Source: Manihot esculenta (taxonomy: Eukaryota > Streptophyta > Magnoliopsida > Malpighiales > Euphorbiaceae). Taken from it: a stretch of 64,000 bases of DNA. The stretch spans positions 20,439,225 to 20,503,224 of the forward strand of contig NC_035166.2 in the NCBI RefSeq assembly GCF_001659605.2, given 5' to 3'. The notes beneath the pieces were generated by a model. It saw nothing but the letters and a program-made list of their open reading frames with translations, made no database searches and was not told the origin of the DNA. The position numbers and the translations under genes are program-made. How positions within the stretch are numbered: position 1 is the first letter of the stretch; each line of letters begins with the position of its first letter. Shown here one piece after another: positions 18,875-28,600 of this stretch.

Positions 18875-21370
18875 TGTAATACCCGGCTAGATTCCGGCAT
18901 CGGAATCCCTACTTTCCGGCGGAATCTCCGTTGGAATATAGAATTTTGATGATGCCAGAGTCTTCTAGAGGGGTAAAATGTGATTTCTAAAAGGATTTTT
19001 ACTAATTTCATGGTTTTAAATGAAAAAGAAGTGAGTTTTGAAAAGAAAAGACTAAGGAGGTTTTTGCCAGGTTCGGCCGCCGAAAGTGAAGTTCGGCCGC
19101 CGAACATGAGTTGGTTTTGGGAGCGCTTTTGGCCTCCGAAAGCTATGTTTGAACAAACCAGGTTCGGCCGCCGAACCTCAAGTTCGGCCGCCGAACATGG
19201 GGGTGTTTTGCATGCACGTTAGGCCGCCGAAGGAGGTTTGGCTGGCCACCTATAAAAGCCCCTCAGACCGAAAATGGGCGAGTTTTCTCCCCATTCTCGA
19301 GCTCAGGTGTGTTCATGTCCTCCTCTAGTCGTTTTCTTGCTTTTTCTTCAAATCTTTCACGTTTTATAAGCTATATGGTTGTTTTGAAGAGTTTTAAAGC
19401 TTGGATCAAGGTTTGGAGAGCTTGGAGACTTTAAGAGTTTGGGTTCTCCACATCTCAAGCTTTGGGTCGCACCAACCCTCGATCTTCAAGAGGTAAGTGT
19501 GGATCTATGCTTTCTTTTACGTTTCATGAGGTTTTAAGTGAGTTTTAAAGGGTTTTGATGGTTGAGTATGGATAGAAATGCATGTTAGGGTTTATATGGG
19601 TTTTATGCCCAATGTATGTTTATGTGATGTTTGTGTTGGGGTTTAAGTTAGTTTCGAGCCCCTTGAGCATATGGGAGAGAGTATGCATGATTGGGAGAGA
19701 GTATGTGAGGTTTGGTTTGTTTTTGATGGTTTTGGCCTATGTGGGTCATAAACTATCTATGTGTGCTTAGATGTTGTTTTTGGGAGTTTAAGCTTGTTTA
19801 AGCTCCATTATGCATGGTTAATGATGTATGCATGTGTTTGAGAAGTTGGATGCTTGTTTTGGGGTGTATGGAAGGTTTGGGAGGCTTGAAATGCACAAAG
19901 GCTGAGTTCTGGATGAACTCAGGTTCGGCCGCCGAAGGTGGTTTCGGCCGCCGAACCTGCCTGAGGATGCAGGGATTGGCCGCCTAACCTTGCCCCCGAA
20001 AGTTAAGTTTTGGCTTGAAAGCAGACTTTCGGCCGCCGAAGGTGATGTTCGGCCGCCGAAAGTGCCTGACTTTCGTCTCTGGAGAGAGGGTTCGGCCGCC
20101 GAAGGTGCCGCCGAACCTGCCTGACTTTCGTCTCTGTCTGGGACTTTCGGCCGCCGAAGGTGCCGCCGAAAGTGCCCTGTCTAGCCCTTTCATGGGTGTT
20201 TTCTATGTATGTTTAAGTGATGCTTTAGGGGGTTTTTGGGGAGTTGTTTATGAGTTGCTTAGAGTATGTTTGGCACCTCACTGGAGTCCACCTGTGTAGG
20301 ATCGGACCCGAGGAACCGAGGTGTTTAGCAGTGTTAGCTGCTTCAGAGTTAGTCCAGAGCTAGCCAGAGGTGAGTGGAACTAACCCTTATGTTTTAAATC
20401 AAATGTTTTCAGCATGTTTAAGCATTTTCATGCATCATGAATACTATGCTATGCAATAGGTTGTTTGCATTAGAATTCACGAATATGATGCATTACATAA
20501 TACGATGATGATGATGTGGATGGATACTGGATGATCCTCTAGCCCTCAGTATGTTATGACATGATATGAAATAATATGATATGGCATGTACATTATGATA
20601 TGAGATGAGAAGTCCAGGCGTGGCCGTATCGCCCCTGGCATAGAGCATGAGAAGTCCAGGCGTGGCCGTATCGCCCCTGGCATAGAGTATGTGAAGTCCA
20701 GGCGTGGCCGTATCGCCCCTGGCATAGAGCATTGTTGATTTGTTATGGTACGATATTGATATGTAGAGGGCTATTGGTGACAGATTCATCCTTGATGTGA
20801 TATGTTTGTGCTGTGACGCATTTCATGAAAGCATATGTTCAAAATGAATTGTTTTCTTTATGGTTTCTGCTCACTGGGCTTTTTAGCTCACCCCTCTCCC
20901 CTAACCCCAGGTTTGCAGGGTCAGAGATAGTCAGGAGATCAGCAGGTTACGTCCATGATCATGTTTATGTAATAGAATAGTAGTGGACATGATGTAATGT
21001 AAAGTTATGTAAGGATGTAAGCAAGTTATGTTGTAATATGACTTTATGTTATATGTTCAGAGTTATAGTTTTGTGCTTGGCCCGAGTTGGATAATCCCTT
21101 TGTACATGAGTTTTATTTGATGTTGTTATATGTGATGGACCGAGTTTGACATAGGGTATGCTGACCCTAGGGGTTCTATGAGTTCAGTCATAGTGCGTAC
21201 ACAGGTCAAACTGGTTAAAGGTAAAGTTTTGAATGTTTTATGAAAATGTTTGATCATGTTGGGATTATACCAGCTGTACAGGATGCATAGTAGGCTTGCT
21301 ACGGGTCCCGGCGGCCTTATGTCGATCTGGATCCTAGCGCCGGTAGCGGTCCATTTTCCGGGTCGTTACA
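18875..21370 (+). repeat. 3' LTR of element B (2496 bp)
   Basis: Same length as the 5' LTR (offset 6671) and nearly identical to it. Includes TATA box 19251-19258 and minisatellite 20610-20731. Ends GTCGTTACA before ATGCT. Confidence 0.95.
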
Positions 21371-21375
21371 ATGCT
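21371..21375. repeat. Right target-site duplication of element B (ATGCT)
   Basis: Exact copy of 12199-12203. Confidence 0.95.
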
Positions 21376-23505
21376 GGTGCCTTTGAGTGTACCTGCATTT
21401 AACAAGTTAAAAATAGACAGAGGCATGACATTTATTGAAGCTCCAAGGTCACACATGGCCTTCTTTATTCCCACATTGCCTATTTTGCATGAAACCGCAA
21501 ACATTCCTCTATCTTTGCATTTGACTGGTAGTTTCCTTTGGATGACAGCTGAAACACACTCCCCCACACTTACCTTTTCACGTTCAGCAAGTTTCCTTCG
21601 GTTGGTGCATAGCTCTTTGAGAAACTTGGCATACCTTGGAATTTGTTTTACAGCATCAAGTAGGGGAATGTTAATTTCCACTTTGCGGAGTGTCTCAAAT
21701 ATCTCTTTTTCCTCTTTCTCCTTTTGGGACCTTGCAAATCTCTTTGGGAAGGGAGGAGGTACCTTGAATTTCTCCATAGGTTGCTGTTTCTGCCTTTGGC
21801 TGGATTCTGCCTGGTCTGTTGATTTGGGCAAATCACTGTCTGCCTTCTTTGGAGAATTGGGCAAATCATTGCTGGACAGCTTAGTTTGCCCAGCGATCGG
21901 GTCAGTTTCTACAAGCAAACTGGGCAAATCACTGCCCTGATCACCTTCTGGCAGAATTTCTTCCATGCCCTGTTTTTGCACTTTTTCAGCCCTATTGTCT
22001 TGCAACTCCTTTCCACTTCTCAATGTGATGGCACTAGCATTTTGCCTTGGATTTATCTCAGTTTGGGAAGGTAGCTTTCCTTGTGATTCAATTTTGTTTA
22101 AGGATGAAGCCATTTGCCCCATTTGTTTCTCAAGATTCTGCACAGTATTTGCCAAATTTTTCACAATCTCTTCAAGGGATGCATTAGAATTTTGAGGTGC
22201 AGCTTGAGCTTGGTTCCTTTGCTGGTAGCTTGGATATTGCTGTCCCCTTGCATAACTGAAATTTGGATGGTCCCTCCAACCTGGATTATAAGTATTTGCA
22301 TAGGGATCATACCTTCTTTGCCCATTAAAGCCTCCAACAGCATTGACTTGCTGGTCCTCCTCTTGAAGGGAAGGACATAGATCAGTTGGGTGGTTGTTGG
22401 CACATATTCCACATGTCTTGGGCTGCTGAATCTGCTGGACTTGTTGGGCTTGACTCACAACAAGGCTACGGACAGCATTGGTGAGTTCAGAAAGTTGGGA
22501 TGATAAAGTGGAATTACTCACCTCATTTACATTCCTTGTTGGCAGCTCTTGATCTCCAAATTGCTGAGAAGCTGCGGCCATGGTGGAAATTAAGTCCCTC
22601 ATCTCTCGAGGTGATTTTCTCTCAGTTGATCCTCCACAGGCTGCATCAATAAACTTTCTTTCTGAGGGTAGTAGACCTCCATAGAAGTACTCAATGAGAG
22701 ATTGGTCAGAAATATCATGTTGAGGGCAGCTTGTGCATAACTTTTTGAACCTCTCCCAATACTCATACAAGCCTTCAGAGTGCTTTTGCCTTATGCCACT
22801 TATCTCTCGACGGATGCCAATGGCTTTTGAGGTAGGGAAGAATTTTTTCAAGAATGCTCTCACCATATCAGTCCATGATGTGATGGTTCCGGGTGGTAAG
22901 TAAAATAGCCATTCTTTGGCATAGTCGTCAAGGGAAAAAGGGAAGGCTCTAAGTTTGATATCCTCTTCTGGAATACCTTGGGGTCTCAAGGTTGAGCACA
23001 CAACGTGGAATGCCTTCAAATGCTTGTGAGGATCTTCATTTTCAAGGCCTCTGAATTTGGGAAGGAGATGGATCAGACCTGTTTTTAGCTCAAAAGGTGC
23101 TGTCAATGGGGGATATGCAATGCATAAGGGTGCTAGATCTCCTGCTGGTTCAGCTAACTCTCCAAGAGTTCTCTCCCGTGGCTGAGGTGCTTGGATGGGC
23201 ATGTTTCTTGCTTGATTTTCAGCTTCTACATGTGCAGCAGGTGGTGCCGCCATTGCTGGATTTTCTGCCATGACCAGGAATTCAGTTTCTGGTAAAAATT
23301 CTGCTGTAGCAGGTGCGGTGATGGAAGTTTCTGCTGGTGCAGAAATTTCTTCAGCAGGGGCAGTAGGTGGTCTGTGAGGTGGAGTTGTTGATGAAGATGG
23401 TCTTGAGGCTTGGTTCCTCAAATTTGCTTGCTTCCTTAAGCTCTTGGCAGTCTTTTCAATCTCCGGGTCGTAAAGAAGAGTGTCTTTACGGCCAGACCTG
23501 GTCAT
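21371..23505 (-). pseudogene. gag: Element C gag and N-terminal half of protease, interrupted by element B
   Basis: ATG at 23505 (MTRSGRKDTLLYDPE). An Ala/Pro-rich N-terminal segment is followed by the gag domain (PFELKTGLIHLLPKF through LPPGTITSWTDMVRAFLKKFFP, then LYEYWERFKKL), a short zinc knuckle CGICANNHPTDLC (C-X2-C-X3-H-X4-C), a coiled, Gln-rich part, a Lys/Glu-rich stretch and the protease active site DLGAS. The frame reaches the ATGCT duplication at 21371 and then runs into LTR sequence of B. It continues in phase at 12203. Spacer segments include several SDLP motifs encoded by the AGTGATTTGCCC dodecamer. The style is that of Athila/Tat gag proteins. Confidence 0.92.
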
Positions 23506-23535
23506 AAAGGGAAAATACGTTAGTTTAAATCAGTT

Positions 23536-23552
23536 CCCCGGCAACGGCGCCA
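23536..23552 (-). other. Primer binding site of element C (tRNA-Asp)
   Basis: On the minus strand TGGCGCCGTTGCCGGGG, the exact complement of the 3' end of plant tRNA-Asp(GTC) as I recall it (CCCCGGCAACGGCGCCA). It lies between gag and the LTR, five bases from the LTR end. Confidence 0.88.
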
Positions 23553-24446
23553 ATTTTTGATAGGCGGTTGTCGAAGCCGTCAAAAATAAACCTATTAAAC
23601 AATCAACAATAAACTTGTAGATAGTGGTAATAGGGTCGAACCACAGGGAATTGACACCAATGTTTTTCCTAATAATGACTAGGTAAATAGCAAATAAATA
23701 AAAGGGGGTTTTGATTTGATGATTAAAATAAAATAGCAAAAGAAAGCAATAATGTAAAGATGAGTAAATCAATAAGAGAGAGATTCTAGCTGAATTGTGA
23801 GAGTTATTCAGTTTGTTCAGAATTGATCATTGATTTCTTAAAGACTCCTATTTGACTTCAATAAATTAGTTTTGGTTGTGGAAAACGCTTCTCACAATCC
23901 AAATTCCTCCTTAGTTCTAGTTTGATTAGGAAACGTTCGCTAATCAAACACTAATCAACAAGTTGCCAAGGAACGTCCTTGGGGCATTGTAGCATCGAAC
24001 AACTGTTGATTGCATTAAGACTTAGAGAAACCTAATTCTATCCTTGCCAACCGCGTGGTCAAGTTTAGATTATGCAACCTGATTAAATGTGTATTTGAAC
24101 AACCTAAGCAATTACGGACCTAAACCATTCAAACAATATCACTTAGCAAATTAGAAGCAATGGGCCCTTATTGATTCTAAAAGCAAGTAATATTTATAGA
24201 AGAGATCAGATTGCATAAATATTGAAACAAACAAGAGTTCAACAATGGAGTATTAAACCTCCCAATTCATCACAATTCTGAATATTCACAACTTCAACTA
24301 GAAACAAGGAACTTAGCCACTCATGGTGGACTAAATACACAAAGAGATGAAAAGAAAATAAAGAAAAACAACTGCAGAGTTTCTGGCGAGGGAGAGATGC
24401 TGGATGAGGCTGATCAGAAGATAAGATTGCTGGCTTGGAGGCTCTC

Positions 24447-24455
24447 CTTTTATAG
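24447..24455 (-). promoter_or_regulatory. TATA box in the LTR of element C
   Basis: CTATAAAAG on the minus strand, about 600 bp from the LTR 5' end. It is the only good TATA box I saw in this LTR. Confidence 0.55.
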
Positions 24456-24678
24456 TTGCAGAATTTTAATCATCTAGGGTTTCAAAATCCCTTTTTGATT
24501 TGATCTTGGACTCCTCTTTTGATGTTGAATTTGATTGTAATTGGAATTCCTTGGGTGAGAGACTCTTTCGTGGCTCTTGGTCTTGTGTTGGAAGTGATTG
24601 GATTGGATTTGGACTTCTGAAAAATCGAATTTCTGTTTTCTGTCCATTTTCCCGCTCTGCTGTAAGTTTCTGCTGTCA

Positions 24679-24906
24679 AAGTGATTTGCCCTGTGATTTG
24701 GGCGAGCAGTGGGCAAATCACTGGGCAGATCACTGCCTCTGTGAGTCAGTCCTCTATGTCTCTGCGAGTGATTTGGCCAATGATCTTCGAGTGTCTGGGG
24801 CAAATCACTGGGCAAATCACTGCTGCCTGTTGCCTCCGGGTTTCTGCTTTAGCTTGATCGGGGCAGTGATTGGAGCAGATTCTTGGGCAAATCACTGGGC
24901 AAATCA
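24679..24906 (-). repeat. AGTGATTTGCCC dodecamer cluster inside the LTR of element C
   Basis: At least eight full or near-full copies, several in head-to-tail pairs, on the minus strand. Related copies lie at 589-847, 11720-11760, 10000-10020 and 21828-21945, all within element C. Confidence 0.8.
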
Positions 24907-25055
24907 TCCTTTTGTGAATTTTCTGCACTTTTTCTTCCCTTTTCCAGTTTCTTCCTTTTCTGTAAAAACAAGATAAAAACCATAAATTAAACTGAAAAAT
25001 GTGTAAATAAGCAATAATAATTATGATAAAAATGTGGCTAAATTATGCTTGATCA

Positions 25056-25800
25056 GTTTGGTTGTTCAACGTTGTAGGGCTAGCAAAGGAGAACTGCTGC
25101 CCATCTTGGGCAGAGCTCAAGTCATTTGGAATGACGTTAAGGTTATTTTCTTGGTGGTTTGCCATTGTGGATCTCAGTGGGTTTTGAAAGTGAAAACTCC
25201 GGTGATGAAAAGATCTCCTTCGTTTCCCACAGACGGCGCCAATTGATGATCTGAGATCAAATAGAATAGGGTTTTACAAGGGTTTTGTATTACTGAATAA
25301 GGCCTAAGCTTTCTGAGGAGGGGACTCTTCTTTTATACATTGTCTTGCTCGCTGGTGACGTGTAAAGGTCTCTCCAGGATTGGACCACGCGTCTCTGCCA
25401 TGCAGATTCGGAGGTACTAGGGTATCAGCCGCCTGCTCCATGCGTAACGGCTTCTGATTTTCCTCGTGCGTACGTTCGAGCGGATCTGCCAGGCTGTCTA
25501 GTGAATATTTTTCTGGATCCTGGGCTGGGCCGAGAGTTGGGCCGGACGCTAAGCCTGAGTGAAGAGGATGGGTCGAGCCCGGCCTTAAGGGTTGGATGAG
25601 CCAGGCTTGTTATGTACATCAGGTGTGTGGGCCTCTACGTTATGGACTTTGGGCTGTGGTCAAGCCCCTGACCCGGGAAGAAGGAATCCAACGGTCATCA
25701 GAACCCATACTTTGTGAACATCCTGTTAGGCAGCTAGGACAAAGACTAAGCCTCCTCTTTATTACGTTAATGTATTGCTACCCCTTCATATGGTTGAAAA
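25056..25800 (-). mobile_element. Element D relic: leader piece, primer site and LTR of another minus-strand retroelement
   Basis: Next to element C lies sequence with a second primer-site-like motif, at 25223-25241 (TGGCGCCGTCTGTGGGAAA on the minus strand). It is followed by a likely LTR end at 25244 (TGATGATCTGAG on plus, so ...ATCA on minus) and a minus-strand TATA-like TATAAAAG at 25331-25338. GC-rich sequence with repeated GGGCC and GCCC words follows to about 25700. I cannot place the outer LTR end; 25800 is a guess. The partner LTR is not in view. This suggests that C was itself inserted into D near its 5' end. Confidence 0.5.
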
Positions 25801-26170
25801 GGGTGATTTTGAGTATGGAATATGTATCTTATTTTTGTCTGTCCACAGACAGATACTTCCACAGGAGCATGTCAGTGCAAGAAGCCATTAATTCGGGGAA
25901 ACTTATTATTTATACACATTATGGTAAATACAGCCGTTGAACCAATAATTGACAAATATAGTTGGTTACGAGATTATAAGTTAAGAAACTCTATTGGGAA
26001 GCTGTTAGATGGCTGTGCAGCTCCTTTCACCAGCTGGTCTCTTCTAGTGGCAGAAGAGATTGCTTCTAAGAGTGATATGAATTTCTCTATCAGCGGGTGA
26101 TTTAGTTTTGTCATCATTAATACCACTTACCATTGCATTGGTGACGGATTTAAGGGGAGGCTGATAAGAG
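25801..26170 (+). other. Unrecognised sequence with an open frame (25822-26100)
   Basis: The frame 25822-26100 (92 codons) has ordinary amino-acid composition (VEPIIDKYSWLRDYKL, then SWSLLVAEEIASKS) and follows a good acceptor-like stretch ending TGTCCACAG at 25847. I do not recognise the product. It might be a gene fragment or chance. Confidence 0.2.
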
Positions 26171-27419
26171 CTGCTGCTCCTCTAGAATTTTAAAAATTAT
26201 TGAGGTGAAAATAATCACTTAATTATTAAAAATTAAAGTTATAATAAAAACAGAGATAAAAAAAAAAGAAAAGTAAAAAAGAAAATTAAATATTTATTGA
26301 GATATTCTTTAAAAAATAGAAGTTACATGACAAAAAGCAAATTAAACTTCCATACAAATATGCCATGTGGTGATACCATGAGGCACATGCTTGCTTTATT
26401 GGTTGTAGATGGATTAGAAATTCCTCGGCAATCCATCCAGCCATTGTTTGTCGGATAGGTCTCTAAATTTTTTCTGATCGGATAGCTAAAATTCTTAGAT
26501 TGGGAAGCATTTGTAACCCTCCACATCGGTTAGTTGCTTTTCTTCATCACATGATAGGTTCTAACTCGTTTTTATTTGCCTCCTGTTAAAAAGAGAGGGA
26601 AAAAAAAAAAAAGAAAAGGATCAAAACAAAATAATTTCGCATATTGATAATAAATTTTTAATTATATTTTAAGCATGTTATGACCATATTACACCACATC
26701 ATAATTTTTAAGTATAGTAAAAAATTTCTATATGTTTATAAATTATAAATATTTTTTTTAAATGGTACTTCGTGAATTAGTTTTATAATATTCTCAATTT
26801 AATATAAATTGAAAAAATAAAATTTATTAATTTTAAAATTAATTTTGTAGGAGTAATAAAAGGACATACTCGTAAAAGGGATATAAAATTAATTATTTTA
26901 ATTATATTAATTGTTATTGTTTTAATTTATATAAATAATAAATAGAGATATTTTTATGAGCCAAAAATAGTAATAGATTATGCTAAATTTATGGGAATTA
27001 ATATTATATAGTTTTATAATTCTTTAATTTGACATAATAATAGACCCTTAACCCAAAAAACAAAGGGGGGGAAAAAATGAAAAGAGAATTAGGGAACCAA
27101 ACAAAGCTTTGGTTCGAAATGTGTGAAAGCATAATTGCTTTCTTCACACAGTAACGGCACAGGCTTAACCCGCGTTACATTGATACAATTATAGACCCCT
27201 GTTCTAACCTTACCCACAGACTTCGCGTGATATACACGTTCAATTTCTATTGGACTGAGAATCTTTTTACTGGAACGTGCGGCAAACTCACCCAATATAG
27301 CGTGGGTTTAGACGATCTACTCTCACTCCTCAGCATACCACACCACTGTTTTAGAAAGCAAGTCTCTCACTTGGCACTTTTTCCACTTCTCACTAAGCAG
27401 CAGCGAACAGAGCTCACAG

Positions 27420-27452
<33 letters not shown>

Positions 27453-27470
27453 TAAAGAAGAGATTTTCAG
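26171..27470. other. AT-rich spacer and 5' region of the DUF1218 gene
   Basis: From 26171 to about 27060 the DNA is strongly AT-rich, with poly-A runs and no plausible gene. From 27100 it becomes more balanced. A (CT)n run at 27422-27449 just before the start codon at 27471 is typical of plant 5' UTRs. Confidence 0.6.
27422..27449 (+). repeat. (CT)n microsatellite in the 5' UTR
   Basis: About 14 CT units ending 21 bp before the start codon of the DUF1218 gene. CT tracts in 5' UTRs are common in plant genes. Confidence 0.85.
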
Positions 27471-28568
27471 ATGGGAGAAGGAAAGGGCTCGACTCTGGTC
27501 CACGTTCTGGTGGTGATTCTGAGCCTCATTGCCTTTGGATTCGCCATTGCCGCTGAGAGACGAAGAAGCGTTGTATGCCTTTCTCTCTCTCTTTTCCTTT
27601 TTCGTTTTATATCTTCTTTTTTGTGTATTTAAAGTTAGGTGTCTAGGAATATTATTTCTTGTTGCTCATTCTTCGGGCTTTGATCTCTGTTTTAGCTTAA
27701 GAACTTTGTTTCTTGCACTTGATGTTTCCAACTTTCCGGAGGTATATGAGATCAGGGGTTATGGGTTATGAGGTTTAACTAAAGATCTGTGCGTTTAATG
27801 GTTAATTCATAAATTTCCTCGTGGATTTTGTTTAACTTTGAGTTTAAGACTTTTCTGTGCGAGTTGAACTTTATTAAGATATTACTGCTCTGTTTTGTTT
27901 TTGGCTCATGTTGATGTGAACTACGGGACATAGTAACTTCGGAATTTTGATTAGTTCAAATTGTTGATACACAAGTGGAGGTGCGTTCCTTGTCCATATT
28001 GTATACGTGGCTAAGGTGGGCAAGTTTAGATGGAAAAATACCAAGATAATAAGTGATAATTGTAGGGTTAAGTGATTCAGTACAGTTGATAAGTCCACAT
28101 TTTGTTTCTGTCTGAGGTACCTTGATACAAGTTGATGTTGCTACTTGCTGTAAGATTTTAGAAAGAAAAAGAGAGCAAGAAGAAAGAGAGGGAGAGAGGT
28201 ATAAACGCAAATGCTGCATCTTTCGTTCCCATCACTTACTACTTAATATATAAGCTTTCATATATATAATGAAAGATATAAATATAGTTCCACAAATTAC
28301 TCTTAAATTATTGATTTTGGTGATTGTATAATTAAGGTAATTTGTCTTCCATTATCCCTTGAATTATGGAGACAACTTATCCCTACCTTAAGGAGTACTA
28401 ATGAAAGAAAATCTCATCAATGCTAATATTCCCCTCGATGAGATTGTTCTAAAGTTGCGGGATCAGGCCTTTTATCAAGAGTAGAAAATATGTAGCTACA
28501 TGTGGGCTTAATACACCTTTTGTTCTTATAGAATTGAGCAAGGCACCGCCTGGTTCTGCATCATCGAC

Positions 28569-28600
<32 letters not shown>

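Larger units (their letters stand above)
12204..21370 (+). mobile_element. Element B: gag-only Tekay/Del-type LTR retrotransposon, recent insertion
   Basis: A 9167-bp plus-strand element with two 2496-bp LTRs, primer site (14703-14715), intact gag (14971-16602), degenerate pol (16603-18730), hairpin and purine tract (18837-18874), and a perfect ATGCT duplication. The two LTRs differ at only three places that I could find by eye. The pol region has many stops and frameshifts and has lost most of the integrase. It lies within the protease region of element C. A near-zero LTR divergence with a dead pol implies that it was moved by enzymes from another element. Confidence 0.93.
23558..25055 (-). 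repeat. 5' LTR of element C (about 1498 bp, minus strand)
   Basis: Read on the minus strand it begins TGATCAAGCATAATTTAGCC and ends CTATCA, next to the tRNA-Asp primer site, as in Athila/Tat elements. A TATA box (CTATAAAAG) is at 24447-24455 on the minus strand. The segment 24679-24906 holds dense AGTGATTTGCCC repeats. The partner 3' LTR lies to the left of the window, so ends are set from one copy only. Confidence 0.82.
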
